Below, one piece after another: positions 30,020 to 42,900 of a stretch of 44,290 nt of DNA; the first letter of the stretch is position 1, and every line of letters begins with the position of its first letter. The DNA comes from Poteriospumella lacustris (taxonomy: Eukaryota; Sar; Chrysophyceae; Chromulinales; Dinobryaceae). Under the pieces are notes generated by a model. The model was given only the letters and a program-made list of their open reading frames with translations. It did not search any database and had not been told where the DNA came from. The stretch spans positions 1 through 44,290 of the forward strand of contig SMOI01000268.1 of assembly GCA_008000375.1 (NCBI GenBank), given 5' to 3'. Made by a program: the position numbers and the translations under genes.

Positions 30020-33000
30020 AGTGCTGTGAAGTGAAGTGAAGTGATCCTCTGAAGAGAAAGAAAACAAAGAGAAAAACATTCCCCGATCCTTTACTGTGCC
30101 AATCATTTGACCATCGTTCGCACATGTGCCCCCCCCTGCATCTTTCGCCCAGTTTTTACACACATATTTACCCATCGTCCCGCCACTGCTGCAGCATCCT
30201 TTAACGTGGCAGTCTGTGGTCGGTTCGCCTGCTGTGCGCTACGCTTCCTGAACAAGTTCGATACAGTTCATTCGTTCTCACTGAATATTCTTTTCTTTGT
30301 GGTCGCCATGCGTCGCTCCATGCTTAAATGCATCGTCCTGTCTGTTCGCACCCCACAAGGGCGCGCATTATCCATTCAAACAGCCCCGCTAGGCCATCGC
30401 TCATGGCGCTTTCTTTACGTTTGGTTTTTCGTCCTTCTGAATGACTATTTCCTCTACAACAGCCTTCCGTCTGCGCATTTGATGATCCCTACACATAATG
30501 TTTCACCAGCATCATCCGCAGCTGCTGTTTCCAGGACTGTGGGTAACCCAAAGTGTGTTCGAGAAGGTCTGCATTGCATCTTTTGTTGTATTTTTACTCG
30601 CCTGTCTACCGCCTCTCTGTTGCATCCAGCGCATTTCTATCGCTGATACTCGTTGTAAATACTGTGCATACTCATTGGAAGCGAACACGGATACAACGAT
30701 GCTGTGCCGATCCATCCAGAAAGGGTTCGGTCGTGTACGTGAGCATCGTTGTCGTCCGTAGCGTTCTCTCTCGTTGTATACACTCTTTGGGTGCGGCGAA
30801 TGTCTGCTGCCTCCGCTGAGATGTGTAGGCTTGTACATGTCATCTGTGTTTGTCGTGTATATACTATGTTGTTGTCTATTACATTGTTACCTCTGCTCGG
30901 TCTCTTGCGTGATATCGTGCTTGCCCTGTACCATATTGTCTCCTCTCTACCCTCCTCCTTGTTCACCTGATGTACATATATCTCTCCACCTATGTTTTTC
31001 TTTGTTTTGTTGTCCCCACGCTTCGCTCGAAGATATGGATCCCTCTCGTCACTCTGTCGTCGTCTGCTACTTTCCGTTTGTTTGTGTACGTCTCTTGTGG
31101 CTTCCTACCTGTTATGATGGGCTCCATGCTGCATCTAATTGCGTTTGTTGCTGTGTCGAGCACTGTCGCCCATTGTTACGGGGAAAAAACGAAGCGAGAA
31201 GCAACCCCGCTCACTGGTAAGACATCGAATGCAACGGAGTGTCGCAATGCCTCCGGTGCGTCGGTGGTACTCGTGAGGCGTGCTGCATTTTTATTTTATG
31301 CTTTCCTCTTTCGCGTCTATCGTCGATCGTCGCAGAATCAGAATGTTCGCCCTCGTGTGTCTCGTTCTTTTGTTTGGTGTATGTTGCTGTCCCTCATTGC
31401 TGCGCGTCTCGCGTCGTTCGTTTTTGTTTTTAATTCGGTAGGTCGTTCAAGTCGTTGATGGTCGTGGTATTGATGTAGCCGATACAAACCCCCCATGTGG
31501 ATCGAGTAGTTGATGATTTACGGTGGGTCGGATGCTTCAAGATGCCAAGAATAGTCGACGGCCATCAATGAACACTGGAAAGGACGACGTCTTGCGTAGT
31601 CTGTTCGCATCGCAAGCGTTCATCGCTTCCTTTTACACTCAATAACTTACTCTGTTCTTGATTAGCCTATGTGGTTTCGATAGTATCTTTTGGTTTCTTT
31701 GGTTAGTTTACTGGTGTGTTGTTGTTAGAACGTTACTCCATCAATATTCGTTGCTATTCTCGTCCATGGAAATAGAGAGACAGAGTGGCAGATCAGGCCT
31801 ACCCGCCGGGGTTCGTATTGACGCTGCTGCTCTCTATCTCTCGTTGATCTACAGTGTTCATTCATTCAATGCTGCTTTTTTGTTTTTGCTGCTGCTATTC
31901 TTCTTCCTCCTCCTCCGCGCTCCTCTTCCGTCGTCGTATGATTCACTTCTGATGTTCCTTCCCGTCGTTTGTACTTCGTTGTGCATTCTTTCTCCTGCCA
32001 CTTCTTTGACTACATGTGTATGTGTGTGAGTGGTCCAGAGTTGTTAGAGTCCAAGTGTAGACATCCGGTATCCTTCTGCCTTCTGCTTCTTCCGTCTTTT
32101 CTTGTTCTACCAACCCGTCGCTGAAGGAAGACACGTGACCCTCTTCCTCCAGCGGATTGATCATTTCGTCGCGTCCAACGTTTACCCATCATACTCACTC
32201 ACATCGCCTGCCTTACACACAACATACTTCCTGTGCCTATTCTATCGCTGTACGAACAGTAGCCTCAACGTTCTTCCTTCTTCTCCTGTGGTTTTCCTTT
32301 TTGAATTTGACTGGACAGTTCCCCGCGTTTGTCGCTGCGGTGACGACGGGGACTCTCTTCGGCTCAATTGGTGAAATATTGCTGTGAGATATGTGTCCTC
32401 AGCGTCGAGGCGTCCATCATGGACAGCTTCTCTGTTTGAATTGATTTGCTTAGTGAAGGCGAGGTGGTTTCCTATGCTTGATCACCTTGCCTCGCTCATC
32501 GGTTATGTTGAATTTTGATTTTCTTTCGTGGGGCTTCGCGGACAACAGCGATCGCGACGGCGTCCGGTGTCACCGGGCTGCGTCCGATCGCTGAGGTTGT
32601 CCGTTAGATGCTCCCTACCCGCCACCACAGTATTGTTTCTCCTCTCCTCACCCTTCTCGTCAAGTTTGCTGTTGTGTTGTCTGTTGCTGTGGTTGTAGTG
32701 TTCATCGCTCTCCTTCACTCTCCGTTTGCACCGCCGTGCTTCTTCTGTTGTGTGGTCGGCTTGTGTGACGCCCGACTCGTTCGTACTTCCATCTCCCTTA
32801 AGTTTGGTTTGTCGTTTTGCATTGATTTCATCCTCCAAAACTTGTCACCCTTCTCGTCGTCGTCGTTACGCGCGATGGATGCCCCAGTGTCCATCGGAGG
32901 ACGACGACGTGCGTCTGTATCTGAGTTCGAAGTACGAAGTGTGTTTTGCGTCTCATTTTATCAGGAGAGCAGTGTCTACTCTTTACCATATTCTACATGT

Positions 33001-33611
33001 ATGTATACGTGCTGCATGTCCATTTGTACAACAGCAGTCGATGATTCCTCACCCTCACCCTGCAACGCCTCTCGACCTTTTGTGCGTATCCACCACTGTT
33101 CTTCATGGGGGGAGAGCGAAGAGGCTGTGTACACCCGGATCGACAAACTTACCGGTACCTCTCTCACACGCCAGTAGTTGCCTGCCATATTTCTTGCATC
33201 AATCATATGTATACATACTTAGTCGTTCGACCTACACCATACAGCATGTTCCATCCGCTGCTGCGACAGTAGCTGGCAAGCTGTTGCAGTGGCTCGTATC
33301 CGATTCGTTTCCCCCCTCCGATACACATCACACCCCACCCAAACTATGTATCCCTCGGGATGTAGTTTGCTCTGTTGGCGGCAGTTTTTAGTTGTTTGCT
33401 TCCACATTTGCGTGTGTATATAAACGATAAATAGAAGAGAAATCGTATTCGTTTCGTCTGCGTTGTTCTGTTCACTAGATCAACAAAAACATAATAAAAA
33501 AGCGACCGTGTGCAATAATTACCACCAAATCAGTTCTCCCACCAATCTGAATTAGTATAACTTGTGCTTGAATGTCAATGCATTCGTTTAGTTAGGTCGC
33601 GGAGTGTTCTG

Positions 33612-33923
33612 ATGAGAGGCGGAGAGAGGGAGGGAAGGCCGAGTGTACCGAGCGCGGCAGCGCAGCCGTTACGTTTTACCCTCAGTGGACACGACGACGA
33701 CGACGACGACCAATTTGATTCCCATCCCATCGGAATTCGAACGCGACGATTTGAAGACGACGATTCGACGTTGTTGTCAACCTGGTCAGGGCCATCAGAA
33801 GGTATCATACTCCGAATGTTCTTTTGGTCAAGCCTCTATTGGGAAATACGGGCCTTGATCAACCGCTCTGAAAGCTACACAACAGTAGCTGAAGTACTTT
33901 TCCCTCCGCACAGCATCAGCTAA
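33612..33923 (+). CDS. Weak candidate small ORF or upstream exon, 103 residues
   Basis: ATG at 33612. The frame reads an Asp6 run followed by QFDSHPIGIRTRRFEDDD and STLLSTWSGPSE, which looks more protein-like than its surroundings, and stops 39 nt before the giant gene's ATG. A possible donor GTATCA is at 33802, but I found no acceptor joining it to the giant frame. Could be noise around the ACG repeat. Confidence 0.15.
   Translation: MRGGEREGRPSVPSAAAQPLRFTLSGHDDDDDDQFDSHPIGIRTRRFEDDDSTLLSTWSGPSEGIILRMFFWSSLYWEIRALINRSESYTTVAEVLFPPHSIS
33691..33710 (+). repeat. (ACG)n trinucleotide microsatellite
   Basis: Twenty bases of perfect ACG repeat. Confidence 0.9.
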
Positions 33924-33962
33924 TGTGTACTATGGAGCATTCGATCTGAGGAATTGTTGACG

Positions 33963-36900
33963 ATGAAGACAAAGGCAAAAGCAGTTGAGAAAACCAAACC
34001 AGCGGGAGCCATCACGCTCCATGCGAATGGCTCCACACCGTTGATGCGAGCCGCGGCTATTAAAAAGGACAACCCCATTGAGCTCGTTGCTTTGTTGAAC
34101 GACCCCGCACATCGAGCAACAATATTCGATCGCGATGCGCGAGGAAAGACCGCTCTTGATTGGGCTAGAATCGCCAATAATTATCTGGGCGTTCGCTTGC
34201 TTCTGGACGCCATCAACACGGAGATCCACAATGCTCGCATCGATTCCATTGCACCACCAGAGCAATTGCATCGTTTCTTACTTTCAACCAACACTTATCA
34301 AGGCTCACAACTGTTGAAGGCCGTTCAAGAGAGACATCACGAGGTAGCGGAGGAACTGCTGCACAACAATCGACTGTCGCGACAAGAGATCGAAGCGTTG
34401 GGGCAACGTTTCTTCACCGACACCAAGAATCGTGTTGGGTACACTCCGTTGATGCTGGCCGCGGGAATGAACATGAAGGATATCGTCCGCGAGCTTATCG
34501 CCTTGAAAGTTCCCGTCAATGAACAGAACCAATTCGGGCAAACGGCACTGACAATCGCCTGTTCAACAGGCAATGCCGACGTCGTCCAGTATCTACTGGC
34601 CAGTGGCGCCGACGTCCAGCATCGTACTGGAGAGGGCAGAACCGTCTTACATTACGCTTGTATGTATGCCAAAGCGAAATTGGTGAAAATTATTCTCAAT
34701 TTCTTGATCGAGCGCTTTGCCGTCTTTCGGATCGAAGGCCACAAACTCGTCGACTTCGACTACACACGGTGGACGACGTACTCCGCCATCATCACCAATT
34801 TCCTCAATGTAAGCTTCCTCTGCTCGCCTGCGTCTATGTCGTTTGCTCCTGTGCTTATTGAACCATCTTAGGCACGTGATAACGACGGGAAAACGGCCCT
34901 CGAGCTGTTGCCGAAGAAGCTCGACAACAAATACCGCATAGAAAAACGATTGAAACTGTCCGGCGTGACGGGATTGGACCGTATTTCTCGGAAAGCGGTG
35001 GATAAATGGAGCGTTGAGAGTGAATCCGGTCGGTTGCAGAACATGGACGATTTGGAGAGCCAAGGCGACGACCTCGACGAAGAGCTCCAGCCATACGTGC
35101 ACAAGGCACCGCTACGTAACGATCCACATCATTTGAGTGCTACAGCAGCTGGGGCGCCATCGGCAACTGGTCACTTCGTCTCCAAAGCCGGTGCAACCGC
35201 CGGAGGAAGAGGCGGCGGCGGCGACGGCGGCGGCGTGGACTCACCGATGGCAGCCTCCCATCGGTTTCAGATCCCACCCCGCCACCAATACGGCGACGAA
35301 GACGATGTCGTCGATCCTGACGTCGATTCAGTGGTCTCAGAGGTCACCGAGTCCACGCAGTTCTCGTTCTTTGACTTCTCGCACAACACCGACAACGACA
35401 TTGTTCCGTCCACCGTCGAGGACGCCTACTCCGCGTACACCGCGATGCCCCTCGAGAAAGAACTCGAGTACATTCGCAACTGCTTCGACGCCGTCTCCTT
35501 GAAAGTGATGCAATGGCAATCGAATGCGGAGAAAGAGAAAGAACTGGCACAAGTGTTGCCGTGTCCCTTGGAATGTGGGGCCATGTGCAAGGTGGAGGAC
35601 ATGACGAGTCACGTTCGGGACGAATGCCCCCTGCGCACGCTGCAATGCCCCACCTGCTACATGATTATCTTGCAAAAGGACGTGCACGTACACGCGACAC
35701 GTCTCTGTGGCAAACGAACCATCGCCTGTCCCAACGCGTTCACGGGTTGCCCCGTGCTGATCACACCAGACTCGAAAGATCTGCATCTGCGCACGAAATG
35801 TGAATATCGCCAGGTGCCCTGTCGTCAGTTCTGCAGTGCCACCATCGTGTGGAAGGACCTCGACAAACACATGGCGGAATTCTGCAAGAATCGTCAAATC
35901 GAATGCGACCAGTGCCATCAGCCCATGACCGCCTGCACATATCCATCACATTTGTTGGACGCCTGCGCGGAACGGCTGTTGACCTGTCGCATTGGCTGTG
36001 GACGACAATTCAAAGCGAAAGATCTGGAATCCCACGAGGAACAGGAGTGTCAAGGCTATTGCCGATGGCAATGTGGGAAGCGTCTCGGTCCTCCGGCGAA
36101 GTTGGCGTTGCATGAAAATGTGGAGTGCCTCGATCGACCGATGACGTGCTGTCTGGGCTGCAACGTGCCGCGCTTGACCTTGCGCAACAAAGCGCATCAC
36201 GAACAGTTGCAGTGTTCGTTGCGTATGGTGCCTTGTACCTTCGGCTGTGGCGAGGTGTTACCGATGAAACACCTGCGTCGGCATCAGCAGATGTTCATGG
36301 GCACGTGTACACGGCGGCTGGTCTATTGTCCGAGCAACTTGGTCGGCTGGCGCATCAAATTGGTCCAACGCAATGTCGACGCGTTGGTGCTGAAATACGA
36401 ACGTAAGAAACTCCCCTCCGAAGCCGCGCGGCGGGCCAGTCAGAACAGTGCCGCCGGTTTCATCGCGGAAAGTGAACAAACCATGGCGTATCGCACCGAG
36501 ATCGTCTTTGGTGATTTCTTGTACGTCCGGTCTCCGAAGGGTCAGCTGTGGGTCAACGTCTGGACGACCGATTTCTTATTGTTGGAGAAGGCCGTCGGCG
36601 ACCAAGTCGACAAGTCGTTGCACCGCGACTGCCATTTCTCGTGCGGCAAGTTCCTCTTCACCGAGCTGACGAATCATTTGTATTTGAGTTGTCCCAACCG
36701 CAAGGTCGCCATTACCGGTGAAGTGGATCGCGCAAAGAACGCCGTCGGACAAGTGGTACCGCTCGCTGAAGCAGTGGGGACGACGAAGTTACGTTTAGAC
36801 TACGACGACTTTGAAGAGCGCGAGAAGGTCAACGACGATGGCAGCCAGGGCATCTACAACGTCACGTGTTCGTATTGTGCCAAGACCGTCTTGCGCAGTG

Positions 36901-39900
36901 AATACGAGGCGCACTGCATCAAAGACTGCTCGGAATACCACATCTTCTGTCCCTTCGGGTGCGGCAAGTACATGCCCAATCGAGACGTGGAGCCGCATTG
37001 TCGGGACGATTGTCCGAAACGATCAGTGACGTGTTTGGCGTGTCAATTCACCGATTTGTGGGCGGAGGAATTGGAGAAACATCAACGAGAGAAATGTCCC
37101 AAGCGACTCGTGTCGTGCGCCTTCGACTGTGGCATCGACACGTTGTGCGCCTGTGACAAGACCACCCACGAGGAAGAAGAGTGTCCACTGCGGTCGGTGA
37201 TGTGTTCCTGTGGCCTGTTGTTCCAAGCGAAGGACCTGGACGATCACCAGCGGTTGAACTGTGTCAACCGACAAGTGTATTGTCCGCAGGGGTGCGGGGA
37301 GAGCATGAAGCAATGCGAAGTCGACAACCACATCGAGTTCTTCTGCCGCAACAAGACGCACTACTTCAACCAAACGATTGAGTGTGGTAACGGCTGTGGC
37401 TGTGTCTTGATGCGACGTGATTTGTTGAATCACGTGTCGTTTGAATGTACGAAACGACTGGTCGAATGCAGTCAACACTGTGGCAACACGGTGGCGTTGG
37501 ACAATCTGAAGTCGCATTTGCGGGTCTGTCCACAGCGAATCATTTGCTGCGAGCCGGGCATGACGATGTGTGCCAAACCGTTCCACGAATGGTTCTACAA
37601 GATGCCTCCCGAGGACGACGACGACTCGACGTATCACAATGTCGCCCTGGCGCACCTGAAGAAACCCGCCGCGTCGACCGCAAAGTCGATGAAGACGACG
37701 GGGACGATCAATCAACTGACGTTGTTGGGCGCCAGTCACGTGACCTCGATGTCGTCGTTCCACGACACCGTCCAGCGACTGCATGCGACGGGCGCCAACG
37801 ACGGCGACGATGACGGAGACCACGACGGTCAAGCGAGTTTCAGCGAAGAGAGCTTCAAACGGAAGCGGAAAGAAGCATTCACCGAGGCACACGCCAAGCT
37901 GCGGGGAGCGTTCAAGAGCAAATACGCCTCGGACAAACCCACGATGAACACTCGATTGCCGCGGGTTGATGAAGATGCGGCCACCGATCGCGAAGAAGAC
38001 GCCGCTGGCGGAGGACCCGCCGATGCGGCTGAAGCTATTGGTAGCGGAGCGGGCGAAGAAGGCGACGACGACGAAGAGAATGCGTTCCGTCAGGCCTTCG
38101 GAAAGAAGCAAGAGCAGCTCTTCCGCGGCAACGCCGTCAACATCTCGTTGAACGTCGGCGACAAGTTCCCCGGTGCAGCGTCTGTCGTGGCGGGTGCGGG
38201 GAGCAGCCAACAAGGCAACGGTACCGCCGCGGGCGGCAGCAAGTCGATCTTCGACATGCTCGTCGTCTCGCGCAACAAGGCCAAGGCCAAGGCCACCGAC
38301 ATTTCGTACAGCGGGTCGAGCATCGGGGGCCATTCGTCGATCTACTACGACGGGCCGGCGATGAAGTTCCGCGAAGACATTCGCATGCATTTCTGTACGC
38401 GGCATCGCGTCCACGCGTTGATGACGGCCATTCGCTACCAAGAATACGACGTGTTGGAGTTCATCGCGCGACAAGTGAAGCAAAGCGCGGACATCGACGT
38501 CGAGAACGTCCACGGCGACACGGCCCTGACGCTCGCCTGTCGCATGGGCAACTTGCCCTTCGTCGAGATCCTGATCACCCACGGCGCCGACATCAACAAG
38601 GAAACGTTCAATGGCCGCACGCCGTTGATTGAAGCCGTCAAATGCGACACCGAGAACGTGCCTTTGATCGAATACCTCATTCGCGAAGGCGCCTTGATCA
38701 AGTACAAGACGGCCCGACACGGCAAGACCGCCTTGGACTGGGCGCGTCGCTACGCCTACCAAGAGGCGCAAGAACTGAAAGAGAAAGCCGCCATCTCCGG
38801 CGAGTACATCGAGATCACGAAAGAACGGATGCGGGTCTTAGGACGTCCACGGACCGTGCGTCTGTTGGAACTGGCCGCGATCGTGCAACAACAGTCGAAC
38901 ATGATGTTTCAGAAGATCGCCGTGGGCGATTCCGCTTGGGTCCTACGCGTCATCCAAGAGGGCGACTTCTTCGACCCCAACAACGAAGTCAAAGCCTACG
39001 CTGAGATGGAGAAGTTCGCCGTCAAAGCGGAAGAGGCCGATCGTGCCCTGGCGGAGGTGCAAATGAAAACCTTTGGCCTGTCGCATTCGGTCGACCAACT
39101 CGGCGCCCAACGCAAACAAGTGCTCGCGGAGATCGTGAAAGCGGAAGTGGTCGTTCGACACGCGCACGAGAAAGAACGGTCGCTGGACAGTACGATCAAC
39201 GGGGAGTTTACGGCGTACGAGAAGGTCGCGGCGCAGATGAAACTCGTCGACATGGAAGAAATGGTGCGGCTGCAGAAGCCGACGGAGATTCTCCTCGCGA
39301 CGATGTACGCGACGGGGATTCTCTTTGACCTCTTCGACGACCGCGTGCAGTTCCAACTGGATCAGTTGTTGAAGTCGAAGCCCTGGCCCACACAGCAGCA
39401 GCAGCTACAGCTGCCGTCCTCCACGTCGTCGTCGGTTGCGATCGCGGAGGATCCCGCGGCCTCGATGCCGACGTTGTCGTTGGCCTTCATCTTGGAAGCC
39501 AAGTCCATCTGGTTCCCCGTCGTCTCGACGTTTCTCCGTGGCAATATGCGCGAAGCACTGCGTCGCTTGCAGACGTATTCGCGTGCGAAGATTCACTTGG
39601 AACTGTCGCAGCCGCTGTTCGCGAAGGTGATGGAGATGATTCAAGTCTTCAAGATGCTCGCGTACCAGGCGTCCGCACAAGCGGCCGCCGCCGCAGCGAC
39701 CGGCGGAGCGACCAAGAAACCGTTTTCGTCGTCGTCGGCGGCGACATCGGCGGCGCAGCGATCGGCAGAGAAAGCGGCGAGCAAAGCGGCGCGGGCAGAA
39801 CGTCGTCGCCAGCGTCGACAGTCGCACACCGTCAGCGGAGACAGCAGTTTGCCCGCGTCGCCTCCCCCCGCCTCACCGCCGACGCGTTCTTCGCAACGGT

Positions 39901-42900
39901 CACCGTCGCCGAATGGCGGTGCACGCAAACGCATCTCGTTTACGCCGGGTACGTCGTCATCGTTGCCGTCATCACTGCTGCTGTCTGCGTCGCGGATGGT
40001 TCGCTAACCGACGTTGCTGTGTTCGTTTGTTGTAGACGTGACGCTGCAGATGCCGCTGCTGGGCGGCGAGGACGCCGAGTTCACCGCTGCGATGCTGGCG
40101 GCGGCGCAAGAGACGACGTCGTCGGGGGTGTCGCCCTGGCAGCAGACGTCCACCACCGCAAGGGACGCAGGCTGGGCCTTGACAACGACGACGGCGACAG
40201 CGACGTCGAGTTCGTCCGCTGCGGCTGGCGACGCTTTTTGGAGCGGCATCGACCCGGACATCCTCGGCGTGCCGTACGTCGATGCGGTGCAGGCGGAAGA
40301 AGAAGCGAAGGATCGTCAACGGCGCGAGGCGTACAAGGCCTGGCTCGACTACCAACTCGTCGCGGCGGGGAAGAAGAAGAAAGACACCGCCCAGGCGATG
40401 GCGTCGATGACGGGGACGTCGTCTCTGGCCGCATCGCTGACTGGCTCGTTGAGCGGCCTGGGCAACAGTTTGCGCGGGTCGTCGCTGTCCCCGACGCGTG
40501 TAACGACGACCATTGCCGATGGGAAACCGGTGATCATCCGTCCGTCCACGACGCTGTCGATGTTCGACGACGACGACGGCCGCCGCGGCGACGACCAAAC
40601 CGACACCGATGCGATGCCCGACGAAATCGACGACGCCGATTGGGACTCCGACGCGGAGGGCGCCAACACCGGCAAATGGGAGAAAGGCGAATGGGTGCCC
40701 ATCGTGAAGCCGAAGAAGACCTGGTGGGATCCCGCGGCCTTGGCGCAGCAATTGGCGGCGGAGAAGGAAGAAAAAGCCAAGAAACGCGTCGTGGAGGAGC
40801 AACAGCAATGGAAAAACGCCAAGATCATCCGTATCACGGACAACTGGCTGCACGAAGAAACGAAACGCACCGTGGAAGACTTGAAAAAGACGCAGAAGAG
40901 GCCGGAAGACTATGAACAAGCGTTGCTCGCGAGTATTCGCCAGAAACAGCTCGACGCGGAAGAAGCGGCCGCAGCAGAAGCCGAAGCAAAACGTGCGAAC
41001 AGTCGCAGTCGTTCGCTGCGCAACAGCGTCATGTTGGAAGATGGAACCGTGCGCAAGAGCCGTAGCAAGAGCAGCGCTGGCAAGAGCGGTAGCCAGGGGG
41101 TGTTCTCTGCGAGCGATTTCTTGAGCGCGCCGTCGGGGCTGGACGCCCTGCCGAACACGCCGTTCGTCGCGGGCGATGAGCTCGGTGGTGGCGAAGGGGT
41201 CGGTGGAGACGGTGACGACGGTGACTGGTCGTCTCCCGACGGGCGCCTACGCAGTCCTCCTCCCGCCGATGGATCGCCGAGCTCGGCGCTCCGCGCACGT
41301 CGCCAGTCGCGACGCGCGAGCAGCAGTCGTCGTAAGAGCCGCAGCGCATTCGACCTGCCGACCCTTCCCGACGACGACGACGACGCCGCGTCGCACTACA
41401 GTGGCGGATCCGGCGTGTCCTCCCGCAGCGGCAGCCCTTCGTCGCGTCGCAAACGACGCGCACATCGCCGCAAATCGACGATGGTCGGCGACGAGCTCCT
41501 GGACTATGATCTGCTGGGGCAAGTGTCGCCGGACGATTTCGTGGGCTACACCTTCGTCGCGTCCATCGATCGCTTGGTGCGCGCCATCACGCGCTTCGCA
41601 TTGAACTACAAAGACGTGCTGATCTACAAACAAGGCACGCTGCATGCGATTCGGCAATTGGAAGATTTGAAGGTCCAAGCGGCGGAGCTGTTGACGCAGT
41701 ACGAAGAGCGCTACGCGTACCGCGCGACCGTCGAGCGCGATTACATTCAAGCGATGAAGACCGCCAAGTTCTACCACGACAAGGTGTCCGCGTTCAAAGA
41801 GAAAGTCCGCGTCGCGCGGTTGATGAACAGCGTCTCGGTGAATGGCCATACGCCGATCAGTTGGGCCGCCGCGTACGGTGCCTACGACGTCGTCGAGGAG
41901 ATGCTGAGTCGCGGCGGCATGGTCGGCTTCAACGCGCAGTTGTACCACATGACCGCGACGTACCTGCAGATGTCGTACCAGATCTACCAGGTGTCCTATC
42001 GCGCGCGGAACCGACAAGCCGCCGAGGCGAAGATACGACGCGACAAAGCGCAGGGTCTGTTGCCGAAGGATTTGCCGTTGGTCGCTGGTTCGTCGGGGAA
42101 CAGCAAAGCGCAGCAAATGGAATTGATGAAGGAACTGACGATGCTGCGGGACAAGCGGCAGAAGCTGCTCGACCACATCAAATACCTCCGATCGAAGATG
42201 CGTTTCCCGATCCCCGAGGCCGTCTACTGTGGCAAATGGGAACTCGTGAAACGCATCTTCGAGCGTCGATTGCTGCAGCCGTATTTCATGAACACGTGGA
42301 CGTATCCATCCCCACCGCCCACGTATCGGCGTCGGTTGGAACGGCAATACGATCACGAGAAGATGTCGATTCTCGAGGTGCTGACGCATGGCATGAACGA
42401 CTTGGCGGCCGGCTGGTACATGCCCGAGTTCGGCTGGGTCGGCGCGAACGATCCACGGGAACCCTACGGCGAAACGTACATGGAAATCCATCGTATCGTA
42501 CAGTTGCTGAAGGAGCGGAAATACGCCTTCCTGCAGGGGCGCCATCGCATTCGCATCTTGGCCAACGAGCGACGCAACCAACGCGAAGGCGAAAAAGCGA
42601 TGATCGCGGCGATTTTGCGCCACGATTTCGTCATGTGCATGCAACTCGCACAAGATCGAGGCATCACGATCGATTTGGAGACGGCGGATGGTCAAACGGC
42701 GTTGATTGCGGCGTCGGAAGAAGACCCCGACGCGATGAACCACGAGTACATGGTGAACCTCGACGGACGCAAGTGCTTGGCGGTGGAGTTCCTCTTGGAT
42801 CGCGTCTATTACCGTCCGGGGGTCAATCTGGAGACCACGAAGGGTTACACGGCGTTGATTCGTGCGGCGATGTTGGGACGAGCACACGTCGTGTCCGCGT

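Larger units (their letters stand above)
30020..33962 (+). other. 4-kb gene-poor, pyrimidine-rich interval
   Basis: Open frames here are short, Cys/Leu/Phe-rich translations of T/C-rich DNA with no domains and no coherent splicing. The + strand stays pyrimidine-rich from about 30110 to 33400. It may be a long 3' UTR of the LOV-like gene, an upstream leader/promoter of the giant gene, or spacer. The one frame that looks less random is at 33612-33923 and is listed separately. No RNA gene is recognised. Confidence 0.5.

Noticed and set aside
30107-33391. Frames of 100-220 codons in the second gap
   Set aside because: Cys/Leu/Ser/Tyr-rich readings of pyrimidine-rich DNA. No consistent splice chain or motif.
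39949-40007. Stop codon at 40005-40007 ending the giant gene
   Set aside because: GTACGT at 39949 and TTGTAG at 40035 define an 87-nt intron in matching phase, and the frame beyond continues with ankyrin and zinc-finger repeats of the same kind.
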